Notes: generated by a model from the letters alone, not told the origin. Counted from the first letter of the stretch, positions 44,101 to 53,801 are shown. The stretch: DNA of 64,000 bases from Clostridiaceae bacterium (GCA_902363735.1 CABJBA010000009.1:170076-234075), one strand, 5' to 3'. Made by a program: numbers and translations.

Positions 44101-46591
44101 TGGTAACAACCTGATCAGAATCAATTTTTTCCAAGCTTGCAGTAATTCCCTCTGGCAGGTTCTGGAACCAGCCAGATACAACTTCACCCTCATTTAAATT
44201 GTTATATGTTTCATTATCCAGAGTAACTGTTATAAAATCATGTCCGGAAAGTGCAGTATTTGTCATACCGGATACTATTTTACTTCCCACCGAACCAGTT
44301 GGAGCGGTCTGTTCAATTGTGATTCTTAAATCATTGGCTCTGGTGCCAGTTCCATAGACATAATAACTTGAATATCCATCATTTTCTATCCTTGCAGCTT
44401 CAGAATAATCATCGCCTATCTTCTGTAATACGGTAAGTTCTTTACTTGAAGTTAATTCTTTAAAATTAGCTGCATAACCATTGTTACTTGACTTAAGATA
44501 AATGGTTCCTCCTGTAATGTTTAAGTTATCCGTATAGATAACCCAGCCAATATTTGCTGATGGAATTAACACTCTTACTATACCATCTTCAATGGTGAGA
44601 TCGGTCGAACGAATACCTACCGCCGACACGGCACCGGTTCCTTGAGCAAACAATTCGCCAGACCCTTTGATTGTTATTTCTCCGTTTGAATCGATAACAT
44701 TCGTAACAGCCATTGCCGAATTGTAACTTCCATCTGCCAATAGGATAGTTGCACCGGGGGGCAGTTTAATTCCAACAGACGTAGTCGCATGAAGATTCAG
44801 ACCGTCTAATACAAGTGTTTTCGCAGGATACCCTGTTACCTCATCTTCATGTAAAAACCAGGTCCAGCCCTCACTGGTATTAATAATATCATTTGTAATA
44901 GGAAATGCATCGACTATATCTCCAGATGTATTTACATAAGATAACACTTCCCCGGTCAAATCCAGAGTACTGGTACGGGGATGAATGCCGGTAATGTTAA
45001 ATTTGGCATTGTTATTAACTGTTACAGGTAACATACCATTAGTCAGATAATCGCCTGGAATTGTAATATTCATTACTTCATTTGACTGTACAGTTGGAAT
45101 TCCTGAGAAGCCAATGGTGACGCTTTCACTTGAAATACTTTTTACTGATGCAGTGAGTCCAATGGGAAGATTGCTGAACCAATTGGATATATTATCATTT
45201 TCTTGCAACTCGATAAATGTGTCATTAAGGATTGAAATTGTAACATCATTGTCACCAGAAAGCGTTTTTCCTTCTCTGCCAGATACTGTCTTATCTGAAA
45301 TTGTTGCAGTTCGCTTTACATAAGTACCGTTTACAAGTTTAACATCATTTGCTACAGTGTTATTATCATTGTAAGTATACTTTTTTAAACTTGTATTCCA
45401 AACAGCCTCTATACTATAATCTCCATTTTTTGACTTTTGATAAACTTTAATACCTGGGTCATTGCCGTTGGTTAATACAGTATTATTTTCTTGACCTTCA
45501 GGATCGATTAAATTAATATAAACTTCAGCTTCCCCGATAAAAAAATTAAAGAAAGATAAAATTCCTACACCACCTACACCATTTGGATATCCAGCCGTAA
45601 TATTTAAACAACCACTCCCTTTTATCTTCAGTTCAGATGTGAGGATACCATAGCTGGGTGTACTTGAATTAGTATAGGAATTATTAACATAATTATTGGT
45701 ATCATCTTCCAGTACAATTGTTGTTCCTGCTGGGAGCGTTAAGGCTACTTGGCTATTAATATCAAAATTAATCCCATCAAGAACTAGAGTTTTTTCAGGA
45801 TAACCTTTCGCTTCATAACCAGTTAAATACCAATACCAGCCCTCTCCTGTTATAGTAATATCAGAAACTCTAGGGTTTGCACCTGCAGGATTACCATTAA
45901 TATCTTGAAACAGTACGGCTGTGGCTGTCAAATCCAGATTAGTTGTTCGTTCATACCAACCGTTGCCTGTACTTCTAAGCATCATGTTACCAACTGATAC
46001 GGTAATGGCTGGCAAATCCACACCATCTGCAATCACATACTCATCAGGAATTGTTGGTAGGAAAATATAATCTCCTGCCACATCTGATTCAAACTCCGGT
46101 TCCGCGCTCCATGTTACCGGTATGGAAATAACCTTTTCCACTACCTGAGTTTCCTGTACGTCTGTAATCTCAGGATCATTCTCATCAAAAAAATCTACTC
46201 TGACGCTATCTGCCCGAAGGGCGTTGCTGCTGGTTGCATCAGGATTTTCAGATTCATTGGATTCCTGAGGTTCCTGAATGCCGCCTTCTGTTGGGGTTTC
46301 GTTGGGTGAGGTCTCAGCTGGTTCTTCCACGATTTCAGAAGGATTCTCCTCGTTGGTTTTTAATTCTACGGTTGCCACCAAATTCTTTGGCAAATCAAGC
46401 TCCTTCGCCTTTGTACCGATTGGCACGGATTGATATTCTGTTTCTTCCGCCAATGATTCAAATGAGATTATTTCTCGTTGGGTCTCTGAAGGCAGAACAT
46501 TGGCTGATGCCGGAACCGGCATTCCGCCCAGCACCATGACCATTGATAGTGCCAATGCCAAAGAACGCTGGAAGGGTCTGTTTTTTTTCAT
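41183..46591 (-). CDS. Large secreted SLH-domain surface protein with three carbohydrate-binding-like repeats
   Basis: 1,802 aa. Signal peptide MKKNRPFQRSLALALSMVMV ending in PVPASA. An acidic Glu/Pro/Asn-rich stretch and an Ig-like segment (to about 200) follow. Three copies of a beta-solenoid-like domain (about 215-400, 540-760, 880-1090), each with TLVLDGxN, LPxGTxIxLxD and GITSxxLxIxGSG patterns of the Cthe_2159 carbohydrate-binding type, alternate with spacers containing SGWFxNLPxGxTAS. Then a Gly/Asn-rich linker, three SLH domains (about 1540-1720: GHWAKDSIDYVVNRGLISG first) and two choline-binding-like repeats (WYYFNPDGSLARN). No sortase motif; anchoring is by SLH to wall polymer. Sits below a two-component system. 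Confidence 0.88.
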   Translation of the reverse strand: MKKNRPFQRSLALALSMVMVLGGMPVPASANVLPSETQREIISFESLAEETEYQSVPIGTKAKELDLPKNLVATVELKTNEENPSEIVEEPAETSPNETPTEGGIQEPQESNESENPDATSSNALRADSVRVDFFDENDPEITDVQETQVVEKVISIPVTWSAEPEFESDVAGDYIFLPTIPDEYVIADGVDLPAITVSVGNMMLRSTGNGWYERTTNLDLTATAVLFQDINGNPAGANPRVSDITITGEGWYWYLTGYEAKGYPEKTLVLDGINFDINSQVALTLPAGTTIVLEDDTNNYVNNSYTNSSTPSYGILTSELKIKGSGCLNITAGYPNGVGGVGILSFFNFFIGEAEVYINLIDPEGQENNTVLTNGNDPGIKVYQKSKNGDYSIEAVWNTSLKKYTYNDNNTVANDVKLVNGTYVKRTATISDKTVSGREGKTLSGDNDVTISILNDTFIELQENDNISNWFSNLPIGLTASVKSISSESVTIGFSGIPTVQSNEVMNITIPGDYLTNGMLPVTVNNNAKFNITGIHPRTSTLDLTGEVLSYVNTSGDIVDAFPITNDIINTSEGWTWFLHEDEVTGYPAKTLVLDGLNLHATTSVGIKLPPGATILLADGSYNSAMAVTNVIDSNGEITIKGSGELFAQGTGAVSAVGIRSTDLTIEDGIVRVLIPSANIGWVIYTDNLNITGGTIYLKSSNNGYAANFKELTSSKELTVLQKIGDDYSEAARIENDGYSSYYVYGTGTRANDLRITIEQTAPTGSVGSKIVSGMTNTALSGHDFITVTLDNETYNNLNEGEVVSGWFQNLPEGITASLEKIDSDQVVTIGFSGMPIAGASEAINMVIPANKLTSGNALSVASNMDARFDIVQAGVRTTALDLTTDSVWYRNLNGELVNKNPRKDDINDTAEGWAWYHSNHELILSGINLICSESIGINLPEGTRVLLADNRDNSINILDREDESSNRGIFSNGDIEMSGNTGMLHVTTGNTNGYHSTGIYTIGILTISGGNITAIAGDAYYSSFGIGSETGIDITSGSIYAKSSSVSDSNGIAAAIHARYGITDEGMEALQKVEGDYTEPAIVRNNSNISCMYVFAGDNIASDIKLTTKAVITNAGGSANITFNGTTIDLRQLSPLFTVDKNAGNRIYAVEEDGTGAGTISGSILTVTKSGTIRISLATEKTQTHPAGAKVFAVLTVKKGEKTSSPAHLSVINATKNGGADGKITGLNPNTMYEYKKDGVSYKEVTSNERGEITGLSSGSYVVRFAENELYGASSDSAAIFIGQPDVNNGGNTGGNNGGNSGGSGNDSSSLPTQAITGAAQSTADVDSKGNAVVSVSDKNITDAIANARANAAKRGVNAGDITVSINVSTGGKDASAVTVNLPKNIQQQVISNKISSVELMIDRPDITLGINLAAVTEINKQANADVQLTAKKVDSSTLRGAAKNQIGSRPVYDLKASYQGGTKQVTNFGDGSVFVSIPYTLTSDEAIGGLYAVYVDEQGNPTRVEGSAYDSNSKSVIFKTNHFSVYGLGYESPAAKLTDTSGHWAKDSIDYVVNRGLISGISETVFSPDHSVTRGTLATALGRLAAIDVKAYTNNSFADVKADNGDRPYIEWANEKGIISNKGNNHFAPDQTVTREEAAAILANYAKATGYKLPEVRSTIAFADGAKIESGYQEAVAAMQKAGVIISKEGNSFSPKANASLGEVSSMLHRYIKLTINPVTAQNWAKSDSGQYMYFKEGNAVTDWQTMEGVKYYFSNNGIMVSGKWLEIEGNWYYFNPDGSLARNTNVDGYDIDDRGVRK

Positions 46592-46711
46592 ATCCTTTTC
46601 TCCTTAAAATTTATATAGTATTGTCTGACCGGGCCTTTTACCACCCTTCCCCCTTTAATATCACTTGTGATATTATACAACACTACAATAAACGGAGAAT
46701 AAACGACAAAA

Positions 46712-46743
46712 TTCGACCTCTGTATCTCAATACAGAGGCCGAA
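46712..46743 (-). terminator. Terminator after the response regulator
   Basis: TTCGACCTCTGTAT and ATACAGAGGCCGAA, near-perfect 14-bp arms with a 4-bp loop, 22 bp after the response regulator stop. A weak T run (TTTT) follows on the minus strand. Confidence 0.65.
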
Positions 46744-46764
46744 TCAATAAATTATATCATATTG

Positions 46765-47829
46765 TTATAAACGATTTTTGAAAATTAACAATGGCGGGGG
46801 AGCATCATCTGAAAAAAGCTGTTCGATCTCCCTTCGAAGCTGCTTTTCTTTCTCTTTTTTTCCCAGCCGTATATATAAATTCAAAAGTCTGTCACAGGCA
46901 ATTTCATAAAAAGGGTCCAGCTCCAGGGCACGAAGATAGAGCTGTTCCGCATCTTCCTGAAGATTCTGTTCCTCCCGTTTTTCTGCTGCTTTTAAAAGAT
47001 TGGATATCATACTTTTTTCAAGGGTTTGTGCCTTTCCAAAGGACCACTCATATGCTTTCCCCTGAAAAAGGCCTCCCCGGTAAAGTTCATTCATCCGTTC
47101 CAGATCCTTTTCCGTTTTCCAGGCTGAATTCTGCATCTGCTGAAATTCATATAAGTCACAGTAAACCCGTTTGGAGTCCAGAGAAATCTGTTTTCTGGTG
47201 GTTATCAGGCAGTCCTCTAAGCCATACTGCTGCAAGGCCTTGCGGATATAATAGACAGTAGAATTTAAATTTTTCATGGCCTTATCTAAAGTAAAGCCTT
47301 CCCATAAAGTATCTGCAATTTCATCACGGCTTACGCTGCCCTTCCAGACCAGATAGGCAAACAACTCCTCTACCTTTGGAGACCTCCAGCCAATGACCTG
47401 CCCTCCCTCTTCCTGTACAGTAACGCAAAAACCCCCAAAACAGGTAATATACAAACGATCTGCATCTCTCTGCTTCATCTTTGAAAGGCGATTTATTGTT
47501 TTAGCCAGGCGCTCCCTGCTGATAGGCTTTAACAAATAGTCCGAAGCCTCCAATTCAAAAGCCTCCAGTGCATACTCCCCGTAACCGGTAACAAACACGA
47601 CACTTGCAGAACTTCCCTGTTCCAACAGAATATTGGCAAATTCCATGCCATCCATTTCGGGCATGGTAATATCCAGAAAAACCACATCCACGGAATGTTT
47701 TTCTATGTACTCCAGCCCTTCTGCCGCTGTAGCAAAAGAGCCGCAGAGAATGATACCACCAGCCTCCGTTAACAGAAGGGAAAGCCTGCTGCGAGCCAGT
47801 TCCTCATCATCTACTATGATTGCTTTCAT
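46765..47829 (-). CDS. Response regulator with winged-helix and bacterial transcriptional activator domain (SARP-like)
   Basis: 354 aa. Receiver domain 1-120 with IIVDDEE acidic pair, phospho-Asp in VVFLDITMPEMDG (about 54) and Lys in LLKPISRE (about 104). Winged helix about 125-225 (ITCFGGFCVTV, RSPKVEELFAYLVWKG). Then a helical TPR-like BTAD domain (240-345). This domain order is a SARP-type regulator. Start overlaps the kinase stop by 4 bp. Likely activates the SLH gene 170 bp downstream. Confidence 0.88.
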   Translation of the reverse strand: MKAIIVDDEELARSRLSLLLTEAGGIILCGSFATAAEGLEYIEKHSVDVVFLDITMPEMDGMEFANILLEQGSSASVVFVTGYGEYALEAFELEASDYLLKPISRERLAKTINRLSKMKQRDADRLYITCFGGFCVTVQEEGGQVIGWRSPKVEELFAYLVWKGSVSRDEIADTLWEGFTLDKAMKNLNSTVYYIRKALQQYGLEDCLITTRKQISLDSKRVYCDLYEFQQMQNSAWKTEKDLERMNELYRGGLFQGKAYEWSFGKAQTLEKSMISNLLKAAEKREEQNLQEDAEQLYLRALELDPFYEIACDRLLNLYIRLGKKEKEKQLRREIEQLFSDDAPPPLLIFKNRL

Positions 47830-49754
47830 TTTTGACTGACTCCTTTCAAACGGTATATTCTTCCTGGCTTCTTTTCCTTATTCAGGGGCAGGCAGAAGGT
47901 CACGGTGGTACCACTGCCTATTACACTGTATACAGTTAAACCTCTCTTATAAAGCATCTTAAGCCTTTGATTGATATTCCATATACCAATACCGCCTGAT
48001 TTTGGCTTTTCTTCCAGTAACTCGCTGATTCTAACCGCTTCCATTCCAACACCATTGTCTTCAATAGTAAACATGGCCTGATCTTGCTGACGTCTTATGG
48101 ATATGGTTACAGTACCTCCCACTACGTTGCTCATAAGCCCGTGCCGGACTGCATTCTCAACCAGAGGCTGAAGAACCAGGGGCGGGATCGGAATATTTAA
48201 CGTTTCATCTATGTCATATTCTACCTTCAGACGATCTCCAAAACGTGTTTCTTCTATATAAAGATATGCTTCCAGTAATTCCAGTTCTTTTTCCAACGTA
48301 GTCATAGCGTCAATCCGCTTAAAATCAAAGCTGCGCCTCAGATACTGAGACAGCTCCACCACCACTTCTTCCGCTTTTTCCGGTGCTGTGGAGCATAATG
48401 CCGCAATGGAGTTTAACGCATTGTATAAGAAATGAGGGTTAATCTGGGCTCTTAAAAAAGCGATTTCTGCTTCCTGTGTACGCAAGACAGAAGTTTGAAG
48501 CTGTGTAATTGCCGTGAGATAATGCATGGATAGCAACAGGATCATTACAACAGCAAAAAACATCATAAACACCTGGGAAAAGCTGGAGTTGGCTTTTAAA
48601 CCCAGGGAAAACAGAATACAATCAAAGGAATACATATTTACCGTCAACACTGAAACAAACAGCAAAAGCCCTTTAGCCTCTTTTATGTACAAGTGTATTG
48701 CCTGAACCAGCAGTCCCAAAAGTATCACTGTGTTGCAGATCATAACTACCTGGTGTATTTTATAGTAAACATGAATAGGAAGCAGCAGCACCGCCAGCAG
48801 GTAAAATCCATACATTATGGATATGATCTTAGCTGGGTGCAATGGTAACAGTCCATTTTTAAACGTGTGAAAAACCCACAACAAAGTAATGAAATTAGCC
48901 GATAAAAAGAAATCCTTCATTTTAAAAGCCAGGGTAAAGGATATGTCCGGAAAGAAAAACAAAAGAGGGCGCTGATCTGCCAGTCCGTTTCCAATTGCAA
49001 ACAGAAAACAGAACAAGGAAAACAGGGGCAGTATATACTCCTTTACTCCTTTTATCCGGGCAACAACAAAGAAAATCAGGTATAAAAATGCGATGGTCCA
49101 CAAAACTGCAAAAACCGCCAGTGCCAGCATGGTTTTTTTCTGGTGCTGATACAGCATAACATCTTCTCTGCCAAGCTCCAGAGAGACTGGTATGCCGGAA
49201 TTCATATATTCATAATTAGCAACCTGTACAATGATCTCAACACTTTCGCTGTCATTTTGAAAAAAACCCAGCTTTGGTGTGTTTCCAGACTTATAATCCG
49301 GTGCCTGGTATGCCGGGACTCCATCTGAGATCAATTCATGTCCATTTACAAAAATTTTGCTGGAAAAACGGGCATTCCCTTTTTTTAAACCCAATACTTT
49401 ACTGGCTGGTATATGATTTATTACCAGCCTATAGGTTGCACACCCGAACGGCGGCAGCTGCTTTCCATCCATATCCGTTCCGTTCCATAATCCCGGCACC
49501 TGCATAAAGCCAGAAGGAATCGGCTCTTCCAACTGAAAATCCGCTGGTGAAAGCAGTCTGTTCCAGTAAAACTGCCATTCTCCATCAAGATGAATACTTT
49601 CTTTCTGCTCTATATTCCAAGTGGATAGGTCCATTGTTCCATTGACCGCATAAAGACCGTCACTTTCCCTCTCTTTTCCGTTAGGAAGGGATATATATAA
49701 AAGTAAAAAAAACGCTAGAATGACCAAAGAAACTGCAATTGATCGTTTTAACAA
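47826..49754 (-). CDS. 7TM-sensor histidine kinase (LytS-like)
   Basis: 642 aa from a TTG at 49754 (AAGGGAGA upstream). Membrane anchor at 5-24, extracellular 7TMR-DISMED2-like domain (to about 200, IHLDGEWQFYWNRLLSP), seven membrane segments (about 205-400), then kinase. The phospho-His is in QINPHFLYNALNSIAALC (His_kinase type), ATP-binding N box LVENAVRHGL and G boxes IEDNGVGM and GIGIWNINQRL. Extracellular DISMED2 domains are thought to bind carbohydrate ligands. Operon with the response regulator. Confidence 0.9.
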   Translation of the reverse strand: MLKRSIAVSLVILAFFLLLYISLPNGKERESDGLYAVNGTMDLSTWNIEQKESIHLDGEWQFYWNRLLSPADFQLEEPIPSGFMQVPGLWNGTDMDGKQLPPFGCATYRLVINHIPASKVLGLKKGNARFSSKIFVNGHELISDGVPAYQAPDYKSGNTPKLGFFQNDSESVEIIVQVANYEYMNSGIPVSLELGREDVMLYQHQKKTMLALAVFAVLWTIAFLYLIFFVVARIKGVKEYILPLFSLFCFLFAIGNGLADQRPLLFFFPDISFTLAFKMKDFFLSANFITLLWVFHTFKNGLLPLHPAKIISIMYGFYLLAVLLLPIHVYYKIHQVVMICNTVILLGLLVQAIHLYIKEAKGLLLFVSVLTVNMYSFDCILFSLGLKANSSFSQVFMMFFAVVMILLLSMHYLTAITQLQTSVLRTQEAEIAFLRAQINPHFLYNALNSIAALCSTAPEKAEEVVVELSQYLRRSFDFKRIDAMTTLEKELELLEAYLYIEETRFGDRLKVEYDIDETLNIPIPPLVLQPLVENAVRHGLMSNVVGGTVTISIRRQQDQAMFTIEDNGVGMEAVRISELLEEKPKSGGIGIWNINQRLKMLYKRGLTVYSVIGSGTTVTFCLPLNKEKKPGRIYRLKGVSQK

Positions 49755-50291
49755 GCTGTCTCCCTTCTTACGTGAATCATTGCAAAGTCAACTATCAGAA
49801 TACAGATAAGATGAAATGTAACTCGTTTTTAATCAGCTTATATTGTAAACTTGATGCAGAAATAGCCGGTCATAATGACCGCAAAGAAATTAAAGGTACG
49901 ATTGAGGCTGCATTCTATTTAAGTCTTGCACAAATATTATGACCGTTCTATGTATTAGCTCTTTATCAAAAATGATTTATTGAGATAAGCAGAAAGCAGC
50001 TGCATTTTATAAAAAAGCATTATAATTATACATAAAACTCTAAAAATCAGCAAGACAAACTTTGCTTTAAAAAGAAGAATGTTTTGATAACAATACACAC
50101 TTAAAATATTTCTCACGGTGTTTGTACATTATAAGCATGGAGGCTCTCTTTGTATTAATGATTTATTTTTTTTACTTAGGTGAAATGTGATGTGATACTT
50201 GCACATCACATTTCTATGTTTTTGATTTCCCCCTCTTTCCCTTGTGAACTTTTACTGTTGTCCAGTATAGATCAGCAGACCAGTGTTACTT
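49755..50291. other. 537-bp AT-rich intergenic region
   Basis: No gene recognised. It must contain the kinase promoter; no clear box was found. A perfect 13-bp hairpin lies at 50182-50214. Confidence 0.6.
50182..50214. terminator. Hairpin downstream of the alcohol dehydrogenase gene
   Basis: GAAATGTGATGTG (50182-50194) and CACATCACATTTC (50202-50214) form a perfect 13-bp stem. No T run directly follows, so it may act more as an mRNA 3' stabiliser. Confidence 0.5.
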
Positions 50292-51482
50292 TTATGATCT
50301 TTCTATTGAAATACAGAGCTTATAAATATCAATCATTTCTGCTTTCCCTATTTTCACGAAATTCCCCACTGGAATGGTATCTTCGAAGGTGGCTTTATCC
50401 GCCATTTCCTCAAAAGCATCAACAGGAAGACCGGCTTCGGAAAAGGTCAAAGGCATGCCCAGTGACTTAAAATACTCCCGCATTCTCTTTATTCCTTCCA
50501 TGCAGATCTCATCTGTTTTTTCATAAGACAGATCGACGTCCCACACCCTTACTGCGAATTGGACAAACCGATTTTTATCATGGCTGTATACATACTCCAT
50601 CCAGGAAGGATAGACAATGGATAAGCTGGCCCCATGGGCAATATCATACTTGCCGCTCATTTCCAGTGCAATCCTGTGAGAAGCCCAATCCTGAACTCTT
50701 CCCGTATTTAAAAGGCCGTTGTGAGCCAAGGTACCTGCCCATACGATTTCTGCTCTGGCATCATAATTCATGGGTTCCTTAAGGGTCTTTAAACCATTTG
50801 CAATAATGCTTTTTAAAGCTGCCTCGCACAAGCGGTCTGTCAAATCCACGTTATCTGTGTTGGTAAAATACCGTTCCATGATATGTGTCATCATATCCAC
50901 AACCCCGCATCCAATCTGGTATGGGGGTAAAGAGAAAGTCAACTCCGGATTAATAATGGAAAATACCGGACGGATCAAATCTAAATTAATACTCTTTTTA
51001 TACCAACCATCTTCGTTTGTAATGACGGAGCTGAGACTTGATTCACTTCCTGCTGCCGGAATTGTCAGAATAGCGGCTGTCGGCAGCGTTGATTTTGGAA
51101 TCTCCTTGCCCAGATAAAAGTCCCATACATCTCCCTCATAGGGAACGCCCACGCCAATGGCCTTTGCTGTGTCAATAGAGCTTCCCCCTCCAATGGCAAG
51201 AATAAATCCTATTTTTTCCCGGCGGCACATTTCGATTCCCTCTTTTACCAGGCCAAGTCTTGGGTTTGGCTGCACTCCACCTAACTCCAGATATTCAATA
51301 CCCTGCTTTTTTAAAGAAGTGGCGACTGTTTCAAAAAGTCCGTCTTTTTTTATTCGGTCAGAACCATAAACGATCAGAATCTTTTTACAATTGCTATATT
51401 TCCTGATTTTCTCCCCTGTCTGGCTCTCTGTTTTTCTTCCAAATACAATCTCAGTCGTATTGGAAAATTCAAAATTTATCAT
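50292..51482 (-). CDS. Iron-containing alcohol dehydrogenase
   Basis: 396 aa, class III. Dinucleotide site ILAIGGGSSIDTAKAIG (about 95-111) and iron ligands in IGCGVVDMMTHIMERYF and ALEMSGKYDIAHGASLSIVY. Oxidises or reduces an alcohol/aldehyde with NAD(P). Last gene of the PTS operon; presumably acts on the aldehyde produced by the aldolase or on a polyol substrate (inference). Confidence 0.92.
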   Translation of the reverse strand: MINFEFSNTTEIVFGRKTESQTGEKIRKYSNCKKILIVYGSDRIKKDGLFETVATSLKKQGIEYLELGGVQPNPRLGLVKEGIEMCRREKIGFILAIGGGSSIDTAKAIGVGVPYEGDVWDFYLGKEIPKSTLPTAAILTIPAAGSESSLSSVITNEDGWYKKSINLDLIRPVFSIINPELTFSLPPYQIGCGVVDMMTHIMERYFTNTDNVDLTDRLCEAALKSIIANGLKTLKEPMNYDARAEIVWAGTLAHNGLLNTGRVQDWASHRIALEMSGKYDIAHGASLSIVYPSWMEYVYSHDKNRFVQFAVRVWDVDLSYEKTDEICMEGIKRMREYFKSLGMPLTFSEAGLPVDAFEEMADKATFEDTIPVGNFVKIGKAEMIDIYKLCISIERS

Positions 51483-51494
51483 ATTGCATCTCCC

Positions 51495-52358
51495 CTATCT
51501 GTAGCAATCAGCTTTGCCCAGCGAACCGAACAGCTCCATTTTCTCACGTATTACCTTTTGAGCTTCAAGAATTCCCGGTGTAAATACTTTGGCAGGAATA
51601 AAACCACCCGTCTCTTCAATAACCTGATTTACCTTTTTAAAAAAAGCGTACTTAAAGTCACTGGATATGTTTACTTTGCGTATTCCTATTTTACAAGCTT
51701 CCCGTATTTCATCATCTGGATTGTTGCTGCCGCCATGAAGCACGAGAGGCACAGTGGATACTTCTTTAATCTTTTTCAGCAGTTGAAGCTGAAGTTCTGG
51801 CTTAAAACCTTTTGGATAAATGCCGTGAGCAGTGCCTATGGCAATAGCAAGACAGTCCACACCCGTTTCTGAAACAAACCGAACCACATCTCCGGGATCG
51901 GTATAAGTTACATTTTTAACTCCTCCCTCGTCTGAATTATCCATAACCCCAATGGTACCGATTTCTCCCTCTACCGAAACATTTAACGTATGTGCCAGTT
52001 CCGCCACTTCCTTGGTAAGTTTTATGTTATCTTCAAAAGAAAGCTCAGAACCATCAATCATTACGGATGTAAACCCTGCCTGAATGGCCTTCAGACACTG
52101 ACCTACGGTTTTTCCATGGTCCAGATGAAGTACAAACGGAATCTTGCTTCCAGCCAGCCGTTCTCTTACATATGTATAGAATTCCCTGGTTGCAAAGTCG
52201 AATTCGCCGGGCGCCACCTGAATAATGGCCGGAGAGCCGCTGGCTTCCGCTTCCTCAACTACCGAACGGAACAGAGAACTTTCCGTTGCATTAAAAGCTC
52301 CTACTGCGAACTGGTTTTCGTCTGCTGTTTTAAGCATTTCTTTCATATTGATCAGCAT
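51495..52358 (-). CDS. Class II ketose-bisphosphate aldolase (FbaA/GatY type)
   Basis: 287 aa. Zinc and catalytic residues lie in FVLHLDHGKTVGQCLKAI (about 78-95), LAIAIGTAHGIYPKG (His near 178) and VPLVLHGGSNNPDDEI (His near 206). Cleaves a phosphorylated ketose to DHAP plus an aldehyde. The PTS context suggests the substrate is the phosphosugar made by EIIABC. 12 bp upstream of the alcohol dehydrogenase gene. Confidence 0.93.
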   Translation of the reverse strand: MLINMKEMLKTADENQFAVGAFNATESSLFRSVVEEAEASGSPAIIQVAPGEFDFATREFYTYVRERLAGSKIPFVLHLDHGKTVGQCLKAIQAGFTSVMIDGSELSFEDNIKLTKEVAELAHTLNVSVEGEIGTIGVMDNSDEGGVKNVTYTDPGDVVRFVSETGVDCLAIAIGTAHGIYPKGFKPELQLQLLKKIKEVSTVPLVLHGGSNNPDDEIREACKIGIRKVNISSDFKYAFFKKVNQVIEETGGFIPAKVFTPGILEAQKVIREKMELFGSLGKADCYR

Positions 52359-52373
52359 TTTTTTCCTCCTGCT

Positions 52374-53468
52374 TTAAATAGTTTCTATTTTAATATCATC
52401 TGCGTTTGAAACACCCATATCCAAGGCACTTCCAAGATCCTCAAAATCCTCATCCTCTTCTGTTACCTTTTTCTTGATGACAGAAAGTATGACACCCGTG
52501 ATTACGCTGCCGATGGCCAGAGCAATACAGAACTTTACGGGATTGGTAAAGAGCGGAACCGAGAGCATACCTCCGTGGGGAACCGGAGATCCGCAGCCCC
52601 AGGTCATGGACAGCCCCCCTGCAACTGCAGACCCGCAGACACAGGCAAATACCACACGGATTAAGTCCCTTGCCGCTATGGGAATAACACCTTCCGTTAT
52701 CATACAGAATCCCATGGGAACAGCTGCCTTCAAGGCTTCCTTTTCTGCTCTGGTATATTTATTTCTGGTCAAAAGACAGGAGATGGCAATTCCAAAGGGT
52801 GGAATCATGGAACCGGCAAACTTTACTGCTTCAGGCTCTATAATGCCGTCAACCATAAGCCCATTCACAAAGGTAGACATGGTTTTATTTACAGGACCAC
52901 CAAAGTCAAAACAAGCCATTCCTCCCAATACAGCACCAAAAACAAACTTGGACCCGCTTTGAAGGCTGGAAATCGCAGAGGTCAGAGTTACCTGAAGCCA
53001 GGCAAAAGGCTGGCCCACAACTGTAAACATCAATATTCCTGCAACAGCCGTGCTTAATACGGGTATGACCATAACAGGCATCAGCCCCTGCATGGCCTGA
53101 GGAAGCTTGACGTATTTTTTTATAGCCAGTATCAGATAACCCACCAGAAAACCAGCTACGATTCCTCCGATAAATCCAGCTTTTATTTCTGTACAGATAA
53201 AGCCTAATATAAGCCCCGGAGCGATTCCCGGCCGGTCAGCAATAGAATAGGCAACGCCAGCAGTGATTACAGGTACTACGGCCGACATACCGAATCCGCC
53301 CGCCTTATATAAGAAATATCCAATTCCTGAAGTGGAATTGCGGACATCACCGTCAATAAACTGTCCCAGTGCCATACATAGTCCGGCAGCAACCACCAAT
53401 GGTATCATGTAACCGATAGCTGTTAATATATGTTTTTTTATTAATGCTAACACCCCATGTTCTTTCAT
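52374..53468 (-). CDS. PTS fructose-family EIIC permease
   Basis: 364 aa, eight to nine membrane segments (IKKHILTAIGYMIPLVVAAG onward). Conserved fructose-type blocks: GGFGMSAVVPVITAGVAYSIADRPG, FDFGGPVNKTMSTFVNG, WGCGSPVPHGGMLS. The C-terminal tail is acidic. Stand-alone C subunit with EIIB and EIIA as separate genes upstream. Confidence 0.93.
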   Translation of the reverse strand: MKEHGVLALIKKHILTAIGYMIPLVVAAGLCMALGQFIDGDVRNSTSGIGYFLYKAGGFGMSAVVPVITAGVAYSIADRPGIAPGLILGFICTEIKAGFIGGIVAGFLVGYLILAIKKYVKLPQAMQGLMPVMVIPVLSTAVAGILMFTVVGQPFAWLQVTLTSAISSLQSGSKFVFGAVLGGMACFDFGGPVNKTMSTFVNGLMVDGIIEPEAVKFAGSMIPPFGIAISCLLTRNKYTRAEKEALKAAVPMGFCMITEGVIPIAARDLIRVVFACVCGSAVAGGLSMTWGCGSPVPHGGMLSVPLFTNPVKFCIALAIGSVITGVILSVIKKKVTEEDEDFEDLGSALDMGVSNADDIKIETI

Positions 53469-53483
53469 TTGTTATCTTCTCCT

Positions 53484-53801
53484 TTACTTCTGATTTGACA
53501 ATGCATTTTCCACCTTTTCAATAAAACCAATAGCATTTTTAATAACAACAGCAGTACCGATACGAATAACCGGCTTCCCCTTAAACCGTTCCTCCCCTGA
53601 AATCTTAACGTCTACTGCAAGGACCACTACATCCGCTTCTGCAATTTCCGTATCCGTAAGCTTATGTTCTACGCCTATGGTACCCTGAGTTTCTACCTTT
53701 GCTTCATGCCCCCTGGCTTTTGCCCCTTTTATTAACTTTTCCCGGGCCATATAGGTATGTGCAATTCCCGCCGTACATGCGGCCACACCTACAATTTTCA
53801 T
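53484..53801 (-). CDS. PTS fructose-family EIIB
   Basis: 105 aa. MKIVGVAACTAGIAHTYMAR carries the phospho-accepting Cys at about 9. Followed by EIIC after 15 bp; stop of EIIA and this start are adjacent. Confidence 0.94.
   Translation of the reverse strand: MKIVGVAACTAGIAHTYMAREKLIKGAKARGHEAKVETQGTIGVEHKLTDTEIAEADVVVLAVDVKISGEERFKGKPVIRIGTAVVIKNAIGFIEKVENALSNQK

Noticed and set aside
50143..50196. 17-codon hydrophobic ORF reading MEALFVLMIYFFYLGEM on the plus strand, as a second small toxin
   Set aside because: No ribosome site, no antisense promoter or terminator arrangement, and it runs into the hairpin at 50182-50214.
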